A stretch of 64,000 nucleotides of DNA, from contig JAILEM010000182.1 in the NCBI GenBank assembly GCA_024687745.1, positions 1 to 64,000 of the forward strand. The letters are read 5' to 3'. This DNA is from Lachnospiraceae bacterium (GTDB taxonomy: Bacteria > Bacillota > Clostridia > Lachnospirales > Lachnospiraceae). Positions 9,272 to 18,322 of this stretch are shown here, piece after piece; position 1 is the stretch's first letter; every line of letters begins with the position of its first letter. The position numbers and the translations under genes were made by a program. The notes under the pieces were generated by a model, which was given only the letters and a program-made list of their open reading frames with translations, was not told the DNA's origin and did not search any database.

Positions 9272-9343
9272 AGGATCCTTTCATATATGATAACAAGTAT
9301 GATAATACATGGTTTTAAATGATCATTTTCGTGATTTATGAGA

Positions 9344-10474
9344 TCAGGGCCAATCTATTGTATAACTTCCTTCAGTTACATTTATATGTACTTTTTCTCC
9401 CATAAGCAGAGGGTAATTATAATCTCCGTGACCGGATGGAAAATCAAATGCTACCGGGATGTCTGTATCCGTAAGAAACTCTTTTTGTATCATGTCGGCA
9501 ACCGATTCGAATTTTCCGCCTCTTATGGCACCGAAATTACCCGAACCATCTGCAGGAAGGTCAGTCCACTCTCCGAATATGATGCCTGAGGCCCTGTCCA
9601 AAACACCCATGTGTTTAAGTATTGTAAGATAGCGGTGTATATGCTGGATGTTTTCTCCGATCTCTTCAAAAAAGAGTATATATGGTTCATCTGTTTTAGT
9701 ACAGTCATAGGCTGTGTTTAGAACAGATGTAAATGTTGATAAGTTACCACCTATCAAAATACCCGATGCCTCTCCTTCGATCAGATGTGTATCTGTTTCA
9801 CATCTGTATGAAGGTATCTCACCCATCATCATATGAAGCCCTGCATCTGCACATTCTTTTGGAAATTCATTAAAAGTGACACTCATGCAGGAGTGTATGG
9901 ATGGAAATCCGGCTGCAGTCCATGCTGAATGATAAACAGTTATATCGCTGTAACCTATGATTGGCTTAGGGGATTTTTTTATCATATCAAGTGAAACCAT
10001 ATCCATTACTTCAGATGCCCCATAACCTCCACGTACACAGAAAATAGCCTTTATTTCCGGATCATTAATTGCCCATTCAAGGTCTTCTATCTGCTCATCA
10101 AGTGTACGGATTTCGGGGCATACATGTTTTCCCTCAACAGGAACAAATCCCCAGTTACTAAGGCCTTCTATCGTCATATCGACCTGATTCCTGCTCGGCA
10201 GACCGGAAGGTGATATTACGGCAATTTTATCTCCTTTGGATAGAAAATATGATTTCTTGTCACCATTGTAATTATTATATCCGGTTATCTCACATTTAGT
10301 ATTAACACCCTCGTTGAGATATTCAGGTTCGGGGGTCTCAGTTACCTGCGGTTCCACAATCTCATCCTCCTGTTCTAACGGCTCATTTATATTTACAGTC
10401 ATTGTACATGCGGATAATACTACACTAATAAGCGGCAGGATAATTATACAAATCCTGATAATGTTTTTTTTCAT
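9344..10474 (-). CDS. S66-family LD-carboxypeptidase-like lipoprotein
   Basis: A 376-residue protein with a lipobox (VLSAC) and a Glu/Pro-rich linker, then a peptidase S66 domain (about 75-370). The start (GDKIAVISPSG), the nucleophile-elbow region (FCVRGGYGASEV), the Glu region (FFEEIGENIQHIHR) and the C-terminal His region (FPSGHGDYNYP) all fit the Ser-Glu-His family that trims D-Ala from murein tetrapeptides (LdcA) or inactivates microcin C-like compounds (MccF). The lipoprotein location favours a cell-wall role and fits the neighbouring NagZ-like protein. The exact substrate is not decidable from the sequence. GAGGAG precedes the ATG. Confidence 0.82.
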   Translation of the reverse strand: MKKNIIRICIIILPLISVVLSACTMTVNINEPLEQEDEIVEPQVTETPEPEYLNEGVNTKCEITGYNNYNGDKKSYFLSKGDKIAVISPSGLPSRNQVDMTIEGLSNWGFVPVEGKHVCPEIRTLDEQIEDLEWAINDPEIKAIFCVRGGYGASEVMDMVSLDMIKKSPKPIIGYSDITVYHSAWTAAGFPSIHSCMSVTFNEFPKECADAGLHMMMGEIPSYRCETDTHLIEGEASGILIGGNLSTFTSVLNTAYDCTKTDEPYILFFEEIGENIQHIHRYLTILKHMGVLDRASGIIFGEWTDLPADGSGNFGAIRGGKFESVADMIQKEFLTDTDIPVAFDFPSGHGDYNYPLLMGEKVHINVTEGSYTIDWP

Positions 10475-10595
10475 TTTGACACTCCTCTTATTATTTTATA
10501 TTTTTATTGTATCATTATTTGGCTTTTATAGTATTTTAATTTTTATAATGGTTAATAACAGTTTTTTTTTATACAGTCATTTCTGCTTCCTAATA

Positions 10596-10604
10596 TGATA
10601 TAAT
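10596..10604 (+). promoter_or_regulatory. Extended -10 promoter of the AEC transporter
   Basis: TG-A-TATAAT, an extended -10 element (TATAAT at 10599-10604), about 68 bp upstream of the ATG. No good -35 hexamer is present, which is common with extended -10 promoters. Confidence 0.4.
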
Positions 10605-10671
10605 CTGTTTATCTGCCATAATAAAGCAAAAGTTATGTGTAACTTAAAATTTTTGTCAGAGAGGAAATCCT

Positions 10672-11595
10672 ATGAATCCTATAGTTGAAGTTTTAAATAC
10701 AGTGCTTCCGGTACTTTTAATGCTTGCGATCGGTGTTCTCTGCAGAAGAACAGCTCTTCTTTCAAGGGAAGGTATAAATGCTTTAAAAAATGTAGCGGTT
10801 AATATCTGCCTGACGGCTGTAATGCTGAATGCTTTTGCTTCTATGAGATATTCGGCAAATAATATAATTCTCACCCTGATGATGTTTTTGATATGTCTTT
10901 TAGGGTGGGCTTTAGGTAAGCTTATCAACAGGTTTTTTAAGACTTCACCATTTCTTCCTTTCCTTACAACGGGTTTTGAAGCCGGAATGCTCGGGTATTC
11001 ACTTTTTACAATTCTTTATGGTTCTGAAAGGATATCTGAATTTGCCTGTATTGATCTTGGACAGGTGCTTTTTGTTTTTACTCTGTACAAGATGCTTCTT
11101 GGAAAGGAAAACAATGAAAGGACGGATTTTTCAAAGCTTTTTGTTGAAATGATAAAGTCTCCTACTATTATAGCGATAATAGTAGGAGTAATACTTGGTG
11201 TAACCGGTATTTATGAAGCGCTTATCCCATCCGGGATAAGCAGTGTAATGGATTCCTGTACTGATTTTATAAGTGCTCCGACTGCAGGAATAATTCTTAT
11301 AACTATCGGGTATGATCTTGTTCTTGATAATATTCCCTGGAAAAATGTCTGTACAACTGCAGTATCCAGAATAGCTATAATGCTTATACTGAGAATAGTT
11401 GCCGGATTTATTGTAAATGCCTTTTCTATGGGACAGGAACTTGACCTGGCACTCAATGTTATGTTCATCCTTCCGCCGCCTTATGTACTTCCGGTATTTG
11501 CCGATGACGAGAAACAAAGAAGTTATGTTTCATCTTCACTTTCAGTGATAACGGTTATTACCGTTATTTGCTTTATTATTCTTGCGGCGATATGA
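10672..11595 (+). CDS. AEC-family transporter
   Basis: A 307-residue integral membrane protein with about ten hydrophobic segments in two halves, the layout of the auxin efflux carrier family. The N-terminus (LNTVLPVLLMLAIGVLCRR) and the C-terminal half (FILPPPYVLPVFADD) fit bacterial AEC proteins, some of which move malate, lactate or other organic acids. The substrate cannot be told from the sequence. It stands alone between its own promoter and the convergent nucleotidase gene. A GAGAGGA site precedes the ATG. Confidence 0.85.
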   Translation: MNPIVEVLNTVLPVLLMLAIGVLCRRTALLSREGINALKNVAVNICLTAVMLNAFASMRYSANNIILTLMMFLICLLGWALGKLINRFFKTSPFLPFLTTGFEAGMLGYSLFTILYGSERISEFACIDLGQVLFVFTLYKMLLGKENNERTDFSKLFVEMIKSPTIIAIIVGVILGVTGIYEALIPSGISSVMDSCTDFISAPTAGIILITIGYDLVLDNIPWKNVCTTAVSRIAIMLILRIVAGFIVNAFSMGQELDLALNVMFILPPPYVLPVFADDEKQRSYVSSSLSVITVITVICFIILAAI

Positions 11596-11655
11596 TCTAT
11601 ATAATGTCTTAATCTGTTTTCCAAAAGATCAACAGGAATGTAATATACGGATCAG

Positions 11656-13398
11656 TTAATTAATTTTATGATCTGCCTCTTTTCCTGTATCCTCAAATTC
11701 TACGATACGTCCCTGTCCGTAAGGATCTCCATATGTCTCAGAATCAATATTTCCTCCAAGTGTATCTACGATATAATCGATAAGAACCTGGTTATCAAGT
11801 TTGACGGATTCCTGAAGTACTTCACAGTCCTTAAACATGCTGTACCCGTCACCCATATTTAACAACATATAATCATGAGATGCTATAGAATAGGTTTTTT
11901 CCGGATCTAAAGGTTTATCTCCTACCATAACATTTTTTACGCGGTATTCACCGCCAACTCCTGTAAACATTCCTTCATCATCAGAAGTACAGCTGCTGTC
12001 AATATATGTATGTATTTCATAGGTTAATCCTGAAACCTGGAGGAATGCTCCGGATTCTCCCGGGGTAACACGACTTCCCCACTCAAGTGCATCAAGTATC
12101 TGCTGACCGGTGGCTTCAACAACTGTTAGCATATTTCCGAAAGGATGAACTTTAAGGATGTCATTGAGTGTGATATCTCCTTCTGCTATATTTGACCTTA
12201 TGCCACCACCATTTACAAAGGCTATATCTGAACCGGCCTGATCTCTGTATGCATCGGCACAAAGATCTCCAAGATTTGTTTCCATTCTTCTTACTATTCT
12301 TACCGGCTTACCGTCTTCAACCTCCTCAGGGTCGTTGATAGTTAATTCGACATCAGTATGTGCGACCACTTCTTCGAGCCTTTCATTGAGTTCATCAGTT
12401 GCTTCTTTAAGTTCAGGTGTCATTTCATTTTCAAGGCCGAAAAGCTCAGAAGCGGATAAATCGTTATTATAACTGTAAAGTCCGGTATCCACACTTCCAT
12501 CTTCAGCGCTGATCTTTAACCAGCCTATGCCGTTCATTTTTGTTCCGCAGGCCTGACGTACGACATCTTCTCCGTTTTTATTTTTCATGACTACTTTGTC
12601 ACAGTCATGGCTATGTCCATCAAGAAATGCATCTATTCCCGTTGTATTTGCTATCACATCCGCATATGTCCAGGGCTCACACGCAGCTTCATTTCCCATG
12701 TGTCCCATGATGATCACATATTGAGCACCCTCTTTCCTTGCATCATCTGTTGCCTGCTGAACTGCATCATAAAGAGCTTTACCTGAATTATCCTGGAAAA
12801 AACCATAAATAAATTTTCCGTTTTCATCCATAAAGTATTTAGGTGTTGAGGATATAAGTGTCTTGGGAGTTGTTACTCCTACAAAGGCTATCTTCACTCC
12901 GTCAAATTCTTTTATGATATATGGATCGAATACAAGCTTTCCTTCCTTATTAAAATTACAGCTTATATAGGGAAAATCTGCCATTTTTACAAGCTCTAAA
13001 AATCTGTCCATACCGTAATCAAATTCATGGTTTCCGGGGATGGCTATATCATATTTCAATGCATTCATCAAGGTGATATCAGCTTCACCTTCTGTCATTG
13101 TACCAAGAGGTTCTCCCTGTATTGAGTCACCGTTGTCAACCAACATAAGATGACAGTCAGTTTTTTTTGTCTGATCGATGACCTGTTGTAAACCTATATA
13201 TCCGAAATTTTGATCTACACCGCAGTGAACATCGCTTGTAAACAGAACCATCAGATCCTTTTTTAGTGTTTCCTTTTCTGTCGCGCTTTCAGCCTCTGCC
13301 GAATTGTCACTCTTTGATTTATTCGTATCAGCATTAACGCAAACGCTGCTCATTGTCAGTGCAAGAAGTATCATAAGTGCAAATATTTTCTTTTTCAC
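11656..13398 (-). CDS. Secreted 5'-nucleotidase / UDP-sugar hydrolase family protein
   Basis: A 580-residue protein with a signal peptide and an N-terminal metallophosphoesterase domain (about 50-330) with metal motifs FTSDVHCG, DNGDSIQG, GNHEFDYG and GHSHDCD. A C-terminal 5'-nucleotidase domain follows (about 345-560), with the substrate motif NGGGIRSNI. It should remove phosphate from extracellular nucleotides or related substrates. No LPXTG anchor is visible, and the C-terminus is short and charged. The start codon is GTG at 13398 behind a GGGGGA site. The gene converges with the AEC gene; I see no clear terminator in the 60-bp gap. Confidence 0.88.
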   Translation of the reverse strand: MKKKIFALMILLALTMSSVCVNADTNKSKSDNSAEAESATEKETLKKDLMVLFTSDVHCGVDQNFGYIGLQQVIDQTKKTDCHLMLVDNGDSIQGEPLGTMTEGEADITLMNALKYDIAIPGNHEFDYGMDRFLELVKMADFPYISCNFNKEGKLVFDPYIIKEFDGVKIAFVGVTTPKTLISSTPKYFMDENGKFIYGFFQDNSGKALYDAVQQATDDARKEGAQYVIIMGHMGNEAACEPWTYADVIANTTGIDAFLDGHSHDCDKVVMKNKNGEDVVRQACGTKMNGIGWLKISAEDGSVDTGLYSYNNDLSASELFGLENEMTPELKEATDELNERLEEVVAHTDVELTINDPEEVEDGKPVRIVRRMETNLGDLCADAYRDQAGSDIAFVNGGGIRSNIAEGDITLNDILKVHPFGNMLTVVEATGQQILDALEWGSRVTPGESGAFLQVSGLTYEIHTYIDSSCTSDDEGMFTGVGGEYRVKNVMVGDKPLDPEKTYSIASHDYMLLNMGDGYSMFKDCEVLQESVKLDNQVLIDYIVDTLGGNIDSETYGDPYGQGRIVEFEDTGKEADHKIN

Positions 13399-13522
13399 AA
13401 ATTATTCCCCCGTTTCCTGAAATATAAAGTAAATACTGTTTACATAGTAAATAGTAGCATGAACAAAAGACAATCTCAATAGGATAAAAACCAAACTTTT
13501 CACAAAGATCAGTGTGACACTA

Positions 13523-14458
13523 TCATATATCCAATCTCAACTGCATATCTATCCAACTAGATTGATCGGCCTTGTGAATAGTGTCTTCATGCATAGTACC
13601 ACCTATCAGAAATGGTGATTTCGGGTCATGTTTTATAATATTTTCTCTTACCAATGCTGCATTTGTATTTGCATAACAGTATTTACAGAGATGACCGCAG
13701 GTATCATATGCCCCTATATCATTTCCTAGAAGACAGGTACATTCCCCGTCACGCTGGTTTTTCCTTCCCTTTTGTACGCAAAGTCTCTTATTAAGAGCTT
13801 TTTCATATGTTTTTACACTCATACAGCCTGAACAATCTGCTCCATATTGTTCCAGTTCAGTTCCTTCTGCACAGGGTTTCAGCGTCATTCCACATTTACC
13901 GGCTATATCTATGAAAGCTTTACCGATTGTTATTTTATCTTTTTGACAGACATTTCTTGCTTGGGGGAAATTGCGTTCGACTTTTTTATAAATATCGATA
14001 AAGCTGATAACGCAAGTCTCTGTGTACCCCTTCAGATTCTTTGCCATCTTCTCAAATTCAGATATATGCCATCCCACAGAGTGCTCGAGATCGACAAGTA
14101 TGGGATCATAACGCCATCCTATACTGTCTACTCCGACTATATCCGAAAGCTTTTTAAAGTCTTCCATTACTTTTTGTTTATCTGGAACATTTGGTTCAAT
14201 ATCCTTTCCGTAGGGAGTAATGGTTACAAACCAATACTGACCATAGGGCTTAAGATAGTCCATTTTTGTAAGCATCGGGGCTGGATTTTTTGTACAAAAT
14301 CCGATCAGATCGACAACATCAGGCGAAAGATCATACTTTGTTACCTGATATGGATTATAGGGATTTCTTACAAGTACATATCCTTCCTTTATACGGTTTA
14401 TCAGCCATTCGGAATAGAATGCCGGAATATCGGTTCGCATTCCTGTTTGAATGATCAT
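13523..14458 (-). CDS. DUF1848 family protein with C-terminal Cys cluster
   Basis: A 311-residue protein matching the DUF1848 family: the start MIIQTGMRTDIPAFYSEW, the motif PYGQYWFVTITPYG and the central WRYDPI are typical. The C-terminal third is Cys-rich (CSGC, CTC) and ends with CGHLCKYCYAN, a CxxxCxxC arrangement that in radical SAM enzymes binds a 4Fe-4S cluster. Here it sits near the C-terminus. The biochemical role is not established. It is the last gene of the ACGX/macro/sirtuin operon, 4 nt after the sirtuin stop, behind GGGAG. An Fe-S or radical SAM role is inference. Confidence 0.8.
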   Translation of the reverse strand: MIIQTGMRTDIPAFYSEWLINRIKEGYVLVRNPYNPYQVTKYDLSPDVVDLIGFCTKNPAPMLTKMDYLKPYGQYWFVTITPYGKDIEPNVPDKQKVMEDFKKLSDIVGVDSIGWRYDPILVDLEHSVGWHISEFEKMAKNLKGYTETCVISFIDIYKKVERNFPQARNVCQKDKITIGKAFIDIAGKCGMTLKPCAEGTELEQYGADCSGCMSVKTYEKALNKRLCVQKGRKNQRDGECTCLLGNDIGAYDTCGHLCKYCYANTNAALVRENIIKHDPKSPFLIGGTMHEDTIHKADQSSWIDMQLRLDI

Positions 14459-14462
14459 AACA

Positions 14463-15383
14463 TCACTCCCTTAATTCTATGAGTACTTCTCCTATATCTT
14501 TGTCAATACAGATGCTTCTGTGACTGATCTCGTTTGGACAGAACGCTTCTCCATAATTGATGCATCCATATATTGCCCGTTTATTTGCTAAAGTCATCTG
14601 CCAGAATGGATATTTTATTATACCCGGAGTATTGCCTCCTACACCGAGTTCAAGGAAAAGTATATGAAGATTCTTGTGTTTTCGGATATAATCCGAATAA
14701 GCGGCAGAAGCTTTTTTCCAGCCTTCATCTTCCACAAAAGAGTCATCTGCCCTGAGATTGGTTGTCATATCAGATCCGTCCTCAATACATTTAGGGATGA
14801 TTTCTGTCGGAATAGTCATCAATATGCCATTTTCAGGCATTTCAAATATACCATCACTGTTTTTTATAAACCCCTGGGCATCCATTGCTTTCATAACCCA
14901 TTCTTCATTGTCGAAGGTTTTATTAATTGATGGATTAACACTTTGAAACAAACCATAATCACCCTGAGTATAGAAGAGCTTTTTTTTATTAAATCCGGAC
15001 TTTTGGAAACAGTGATCTACATTTGTCGTGATAACAAAATAATCCTTATTTTTTACTAACTCAAAAAGTTCATTATAAACCGGCTTTGGTGCATCGAGAT
15101 ATCTGTTGATATAGATATATCTCGCCCAGTAAGCCCAGAATTCTTCCTTTGTTGAATATGGATAAAATCCGCCTGAATACATATCTTTAAAACCATATTT
15201 TAAAGAAAAATCAGAAAACCATTTATCAAAGCGTTCTCCATTGTATATAAAACCTGCGGATGTAGAAAGACCGGCACCTGCGCCGATCACTATAGCATCT
15301 GCATTTTCGATCTCATTTTTAAGTTTTTTTATCTTTTCTTCTTTTGTTTCATTATAATAATTATTTTTATATAAGTTTTTCAT
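14463..15383 (-). CDS. Class M sirtuin (SirTM-like protein ADP-ribosyltransferase)
   Basis: A SIR2-fold protein of 306 residues. The NAD-binding start is VIGAGAGLSTSAGF, and TTNVDHCFQKSG corresponds to the sirtuin TQNID region. The following catalytic position reads YTQGDYG, so the deacetylase His is replaced by Gln, as in class M sirtuins that transfer ADP-ribose. The gene overlaps the macrodomain gene upstream, the usual pairing for this class. I chose the ATG at 15383 because GAGGACAGG lies just upstream; the track start at 15413 has a poorer site. Known relatives act on lipoylated GcvH-L, but no gcvH-L or lplA2 is visible here, so the target is open. Confidence 0.85.
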   Translation of the reverse strand: MKNLYKNNYYNETKEEKIKKLKNEIENADAIVIGAGAGLSTSAGFIYNGERFDKWFSDFSLKYGFKDMYSGGFYPYSTKEEFWAYWARYIYINRYLDAPKPVYNELFELVKNKDYFVITTNVDHCFQKSGFNKKKLFYTQGDYGLFQSVNPSINKTFDNEEWVMKAMDAQGFIKNSDGIFEMPENGILMTIPTEIIPKCIEDGSDMTTNLRADDSFVEDEGWKKASAAYSDYIRKHKNLHILFLELGVGGNTPGIIKYPFWQMTLANKRAIYGCINYGEAFCPNEISHRSICIDKDIGEVLIELRE

Positions 15384-16164
15384 AAATAATCCTGTCCTCA
15401 TCCGTAAAAACATTGAAGATTATTCTCTCTATCCTTTCAGGATTCCTGTCTAGCCACTTTTTTACAGTACCAACTGCTATTTCTGCCGCTCTCTCATTTG
15501 GAAATCGGAAGACACCGGTAGATATACAGCAAAAAGCTACACTCTGTAATCTGTTTTCTACGCACATTTTTAATATATTTATATAACAGTCAGCAAGATC
15601 CTTTTCCAACTCAGGGGTAAGTCTGTTCTGTACTATAGGTCCTACTATATGTATTATTTTCCTTGACGGAAGGTTATAAGCATCTGTTAATAAAGGAACT
15701 GCAGTTGGCTGCTCGTAGTCTTTTCCGTATTTTATTCTTAGTTTCGTCATTTTCCTGCTGCATTCAGCTCTTAACTGTATTCCTGCATATGTATGAATGC
15801 AATTATCAATACAGGTATGCATAGGGACAAAACAACCAAGCATTTGTGAATTGGCGGCGTTAACTATAGCATCTACTGATAGTCTTGTGATATCTCCCTG
15901 CCAGATGGATAAACTATTTTTGATGGCGGGTATATCTTTGGGTTCAACTATACCCTTTTCTTTTGCGCATTCCTTTAGATATTCATTTTGAATTTTAAGT
16001 ACCTCTGGAGAGATGGTTTTAGGCATACGGACATTCATCAGGGAACGTAGGATACGTTTCTTTTCCATTATATCCAAAGGAACATCAGGATTTTTATAAT
16101 CTTCTGAATCATTTATAAATTCTTTAATCAGATAGTTAAGTCGTTCAACCTGTTTCATATTCAT
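15367..16164 (-). CDS. Zinc-type macrodomain (ADP-ribose hydrolase)
   Basis: A 265-residue protein. The N-terminal helical part (about 1-85) leads into a macrodomain (about 88-260) with IWQGDITRLSVDAIVNAANS and CCISTGVFRFPNERAA for ADP-ribose binding. The segment GCFVPMHTCIDNCIHTYAG carries the Cys/His cluster of the zinc-dependent macrodomains found with class M sirtuins, which remove ADP-ribose from protein. It is therefore the likely eraser to the sirtuin's writer. Genes overlap by 17 nt, which suggests coupled translation. AAGGAG precedes the ATG, and the gap from the split-barrel gene is 11 nt. Confidence 0.88.
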   Translation of the reverse strand: MNMKQVERLNYLIKEFINDSEDYKNPDVPLDIMEKKRILRSLMNVRMPKTISPEVLKIQNEYLKECAKEKGIVEPKDIPAIKNSLSIWQGDITRLSVDAIVNAANSQMLGCFVPMHTCIDNCIHTYAGIQLRAECSRKMTKLRIKYGKDYEQPTAVPLLTDAYNLPSRKIIHIVGPIVQNRLTPELEKDLADCYINILKMCVENRLQSVAFCCISTGVFRFPNERAAEIAVGTVKKWLDRNPERIERIIFNVFTDEDRIIYEKLI

Positions 16165-16175
16165 AAAAACACTCC

Positions 16176-16601
16176 TTAAAGTGTAAATATTCTTTTTTTC
16201 ATGTCCGTATGAAGACTTGATAATTCTATCGTTACATCATCCAATGTAAAGGGTAACACATCTTTATTATCTTTGTTTTTGCATATTTTTTTAAGGATCT
16301 GACTTGAAGCAATAACCTTTTTTCTTATATCTGTATTATTAACGAACCTAACTTTGCCGTCAATGCGGATCCACTGAGTTGTCTCTCTGTCTGCTACCGT
16401 AATCTCAACATACGGATTCTTTAAAAGCTCTATATATGTCTGTTGGGTTTTCATCACATCAAACCAGAGTTTTCCGTCTTCCTCATACTTAAATTCGAAG
16501 GGCTTTACCTTGGGTTTTCCGTCCATTCCGATAACACCTATATATTGCATGGGGTGATCTTTGAGAATATCCAAAACTATATCCATATCTTTCCTGTTCA
16601 T
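16176..16601 (-). CDS. Pyridoxamine 5'-phosphate oxidase-like FMN-binding protein
   Basis: A 141-residue protein with the split-barrel flavin-binding fold: MQYIGVIGMDGKPKVKPF at the start, KLWFDVMKTQQTYIELLKNPYVEI in the middle and WIRIDGKVRFV after it. This small family includes flavin-dependent reductases and heme or F420-type relatives, so the label describes the fold only. It overlaps the nitroreductase gene by 4 nt (ATGA), indicating translational coupling and perhaps a shared flavin or redox task in the operon. Confidence 0.83.
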   Translation of the reverse strand: MNRKDMDIVLDILKDHPMQYIGVIGMDGKPKVKPFEFKYEEDGKLWFDVMKTQQTYIELLKNPYVEITVADRETTQWIRIDGKVRFVNNTDIRKKVIASSQILKKICKNKDNKDVLPFTLDDVTIELSSLHTDMKKRIFTL

Positions 16602-17185
16602 TCCCTTACCACCTTCACTCTGCCCTCGCGTCTTTTTTTGATATCAGGATATTTTCCATTAACATATCCTAAAAGAACGAAACATTTGCATTCCATATTT
16701 TGGGGAATATCCCATTTTCTCAGATATTCCTGACCTTCAGGAGTCATAAATGTTTCTTCTCCTCTTGCCACAATGCATGATGCCAGACCTAGATCATAGG
16801 CCTCAAGTACCATATTTTCGGAGATACAAAATGCATCCGGAATGTTATAAAGAAAGTTTTTCTGGGCAAATACAGCAATAACTGTCGGGGCACCGTAGAA
16901 TCCGCTTTTTATGGAAGGATCATCGATCAAAGAGGGTTGTTCTTCAGATACATACCCGCCTGAAAGTCTATCTCTTCTCATACAACCGGCATTTAGTCTT
17001 CCTACCTTTTCTACGAGCTCTTTATCATTCATTACCAACAACATGGAACGTTGTCCGCCGCCGGCATTTGGAGCATACAGACCGGCTTCTATTATCTTAT
17101 TAAGATCATCTTCTCTGATCTTCTGATCTGTATATTTTCTGATCGAACGACGTTCTTTTATTATATCTAAAAGGTCCTTATTCAT
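16598..17185 (-). CDS. Nitroreductase-family flavoprotein
   Basis: A 195-residue protein of the nitroreductase family. RRSIRKYTDQKI is the FMN phosphate-binding start, YAPNAGGGQRSMLLV the second flavin contact, and LGLASCIVARGEE with FVLLGYVNGKYP the C-terminal part. Family members reduce nitro groups or quinones, or carry out desaturation in peptide natural-product pathways. Its place 19 nt after the radical SAM maturase gene makes a tailoring role on the ACGX peptide possible, but a general redox role is equally open. AAGGAG precedes the ATG. Confidence 0.87.
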   Translation of the reverse strand: MNKDLLDIIKERRSIRKYTDQKIREDDLNKIIEAGLYAPNAGGGQRSMLLVMNDKELVEKVGRLNAGCMRRDRLSGGYVSEEQPSLIDDPSIKSGFYGAPTVIAVFAQKNFLYNIPDAFCISENMVLEAYDLGLASCIVARGEETFMTPEGQEYLRKWDIPQNMECKCFVLLGYVNGKYPDIKKRREGRVKVVRE

Positions 17186-17204
17186 GATATATTTTCTCCT
17201 TTTC

Positions 17205-18269
17205 TTATCCTGTCATCAGCTCGTCCTTACAAGGGCTTGTTTCTAACCAACATTGGGGATCTTCGGCATAAAAATCACCATAAGTTCCCTTTGCCACTGC
17301 AGGACAGCCTCTGCACCAAGCCAGAAGCTTACATTTGCTGCATTTATTGAATTTTGAATAGTCACGGTATTCCTCAACCTTCTCTATCCATAAATCCTTC
17401 AGACGATCCTTAAATACATTTCCGACTCTGCTGTCTTTTACTCTTCTGCAGGCATAAACTTCACCGGTAGGAAGAATTGTAATATGACAGTTGCCACAGT
17501 TACACCCTCCATAGATCATGCCCTCTTTTGCAGTCTCAGGGATTCTGAAATCGCCAACTTCATATTGATAAAGTGTCCAGAGATGATCTTTAAGGGTAAA
17601 ATATGTAACACATTCAGGATCATTTCGGTATTTTTTGTATTTTTTATCACAGGCCTCCAACAGGGCTCTGTATTCAATGGGACTTATGCCTGTGCTTTTC
17701 TCATTACTTGTGGGAACATATCTTGCAAAAGCAAATACATCAGTTTTTGATTTTACTACAGTATCAATGATGTCAGGAATTTCTTTTATGTTCACTGAAG
17801 AAACGGTCGTCATGACTACAGATGTAATACCGGAATTATTGATCATTCCGATCTTTTCCACAGTTTCGTCAAAAGAACCCGGTTTTCTGAACCAATCATG
17901 TGTATTTCTCGTTCCGTCGATAGAAAGCTGATACTTGTCACACCCGTATTTCTTTAATCGTATAAGGATTTCATCTGTCAGATGAAAAGGATTACCAAGT
18001 ATAGTAAATGGAATCTCTTTCTTTTTTAATAATCCCATCAACTTCCAGAAATCAGGATGAAGGATCGGATCACCACCTGTGATGTAAAAATAAGGGGATC
18101 TTTTGTAAGTATTGCAGAATTCCTCGACATTTTTCACAACCGTTTTCATCTCATTCCATGTCATTGAATCCAGTTTCTTACATGTATTTTCCGCAAATAT
18201 ATAACAATGCTTACATCTTTGGTCACATTCCTCCGTTATATGCCATTGAAATGCAAAATATTGTCCCAT
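17205..18269 (-). CDS. Radical SAM/SPASM peptide maturase, ACGX-system type
   Basis: A 354-residue radical SAM protein. CDQRCKHC at residues 15-22 is the CxxxCxxC SAM cluster motif, followed by the GGDP loop (YFYITGGDPILHP). The C-terminal SPASM region has CNCGNC, ILPTGEVYACRR, CSKCKLLAWCRGC and a final Cys pair that would hold auxiliary Fe-S clusters. The opening (QWHITEECDQRCKHCYIF) is typical of maturases paired with short Cys-repeat peptides, and the precursor with ACGX repeats is encoded directly upstream. It probably installs a thioether or other crosslink in that peptide. I chose ATG 18269, 8 nt after AGGAGG, over the track's TTG one codon earlier. Confidence 0.87.
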   Translation of the reverse strand: MGQYFAFQWHITEECDQRCKHCYIFAENTCKKLDSMTWNEMKTVVKNVEEFCNTYKRSPYFYITGGDPILHPDFWKLMGLLKKKEIPFTILGNPFHLTDEILIRLKKYGCDKYQLSIDGTRNTHDWFRKPGSFDETVEKIGMINNSGITSVVMTTVSSVNIKEIPDIIDTVVKSKTDVFAFARYVPTSNEKSTGISPIEYRALLEACDKKYKKYRNDPECVTYFTLKDHLWTLYQYEVGDFRIPETAKEGMIYGGCNCGNCHITILPTGEVYACRRVKDSRVGNVFKDRLKDLWIEKVEEYRDYSKFNKCSKCKLLAWCRGCPAVAKGTYGDFYAEDPQCWLETSPCKDELMTG

Positions 18270-18301
18270 CAATCCTTCCTCCTGTTCTGAAAAATGTTTT
18301 T

Positions 18302-18319
18302 AAAGGTTATATTACCTTT
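18302..18319 (-). promoter_or_regulatory. Small hairpin between precursor and maturase genes
   Basis: AAAGGT / ACCTTT with a 6-nt loop lies 4 bp past the precursor stop and 33 bp before the maturase start. It could lower read-through or protect the precursor message so that the peptide is made in excess. The stem is short and there is no clear T run directly after it. Confidence 0.3.
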
Positions 18320-18322
18320 ATA

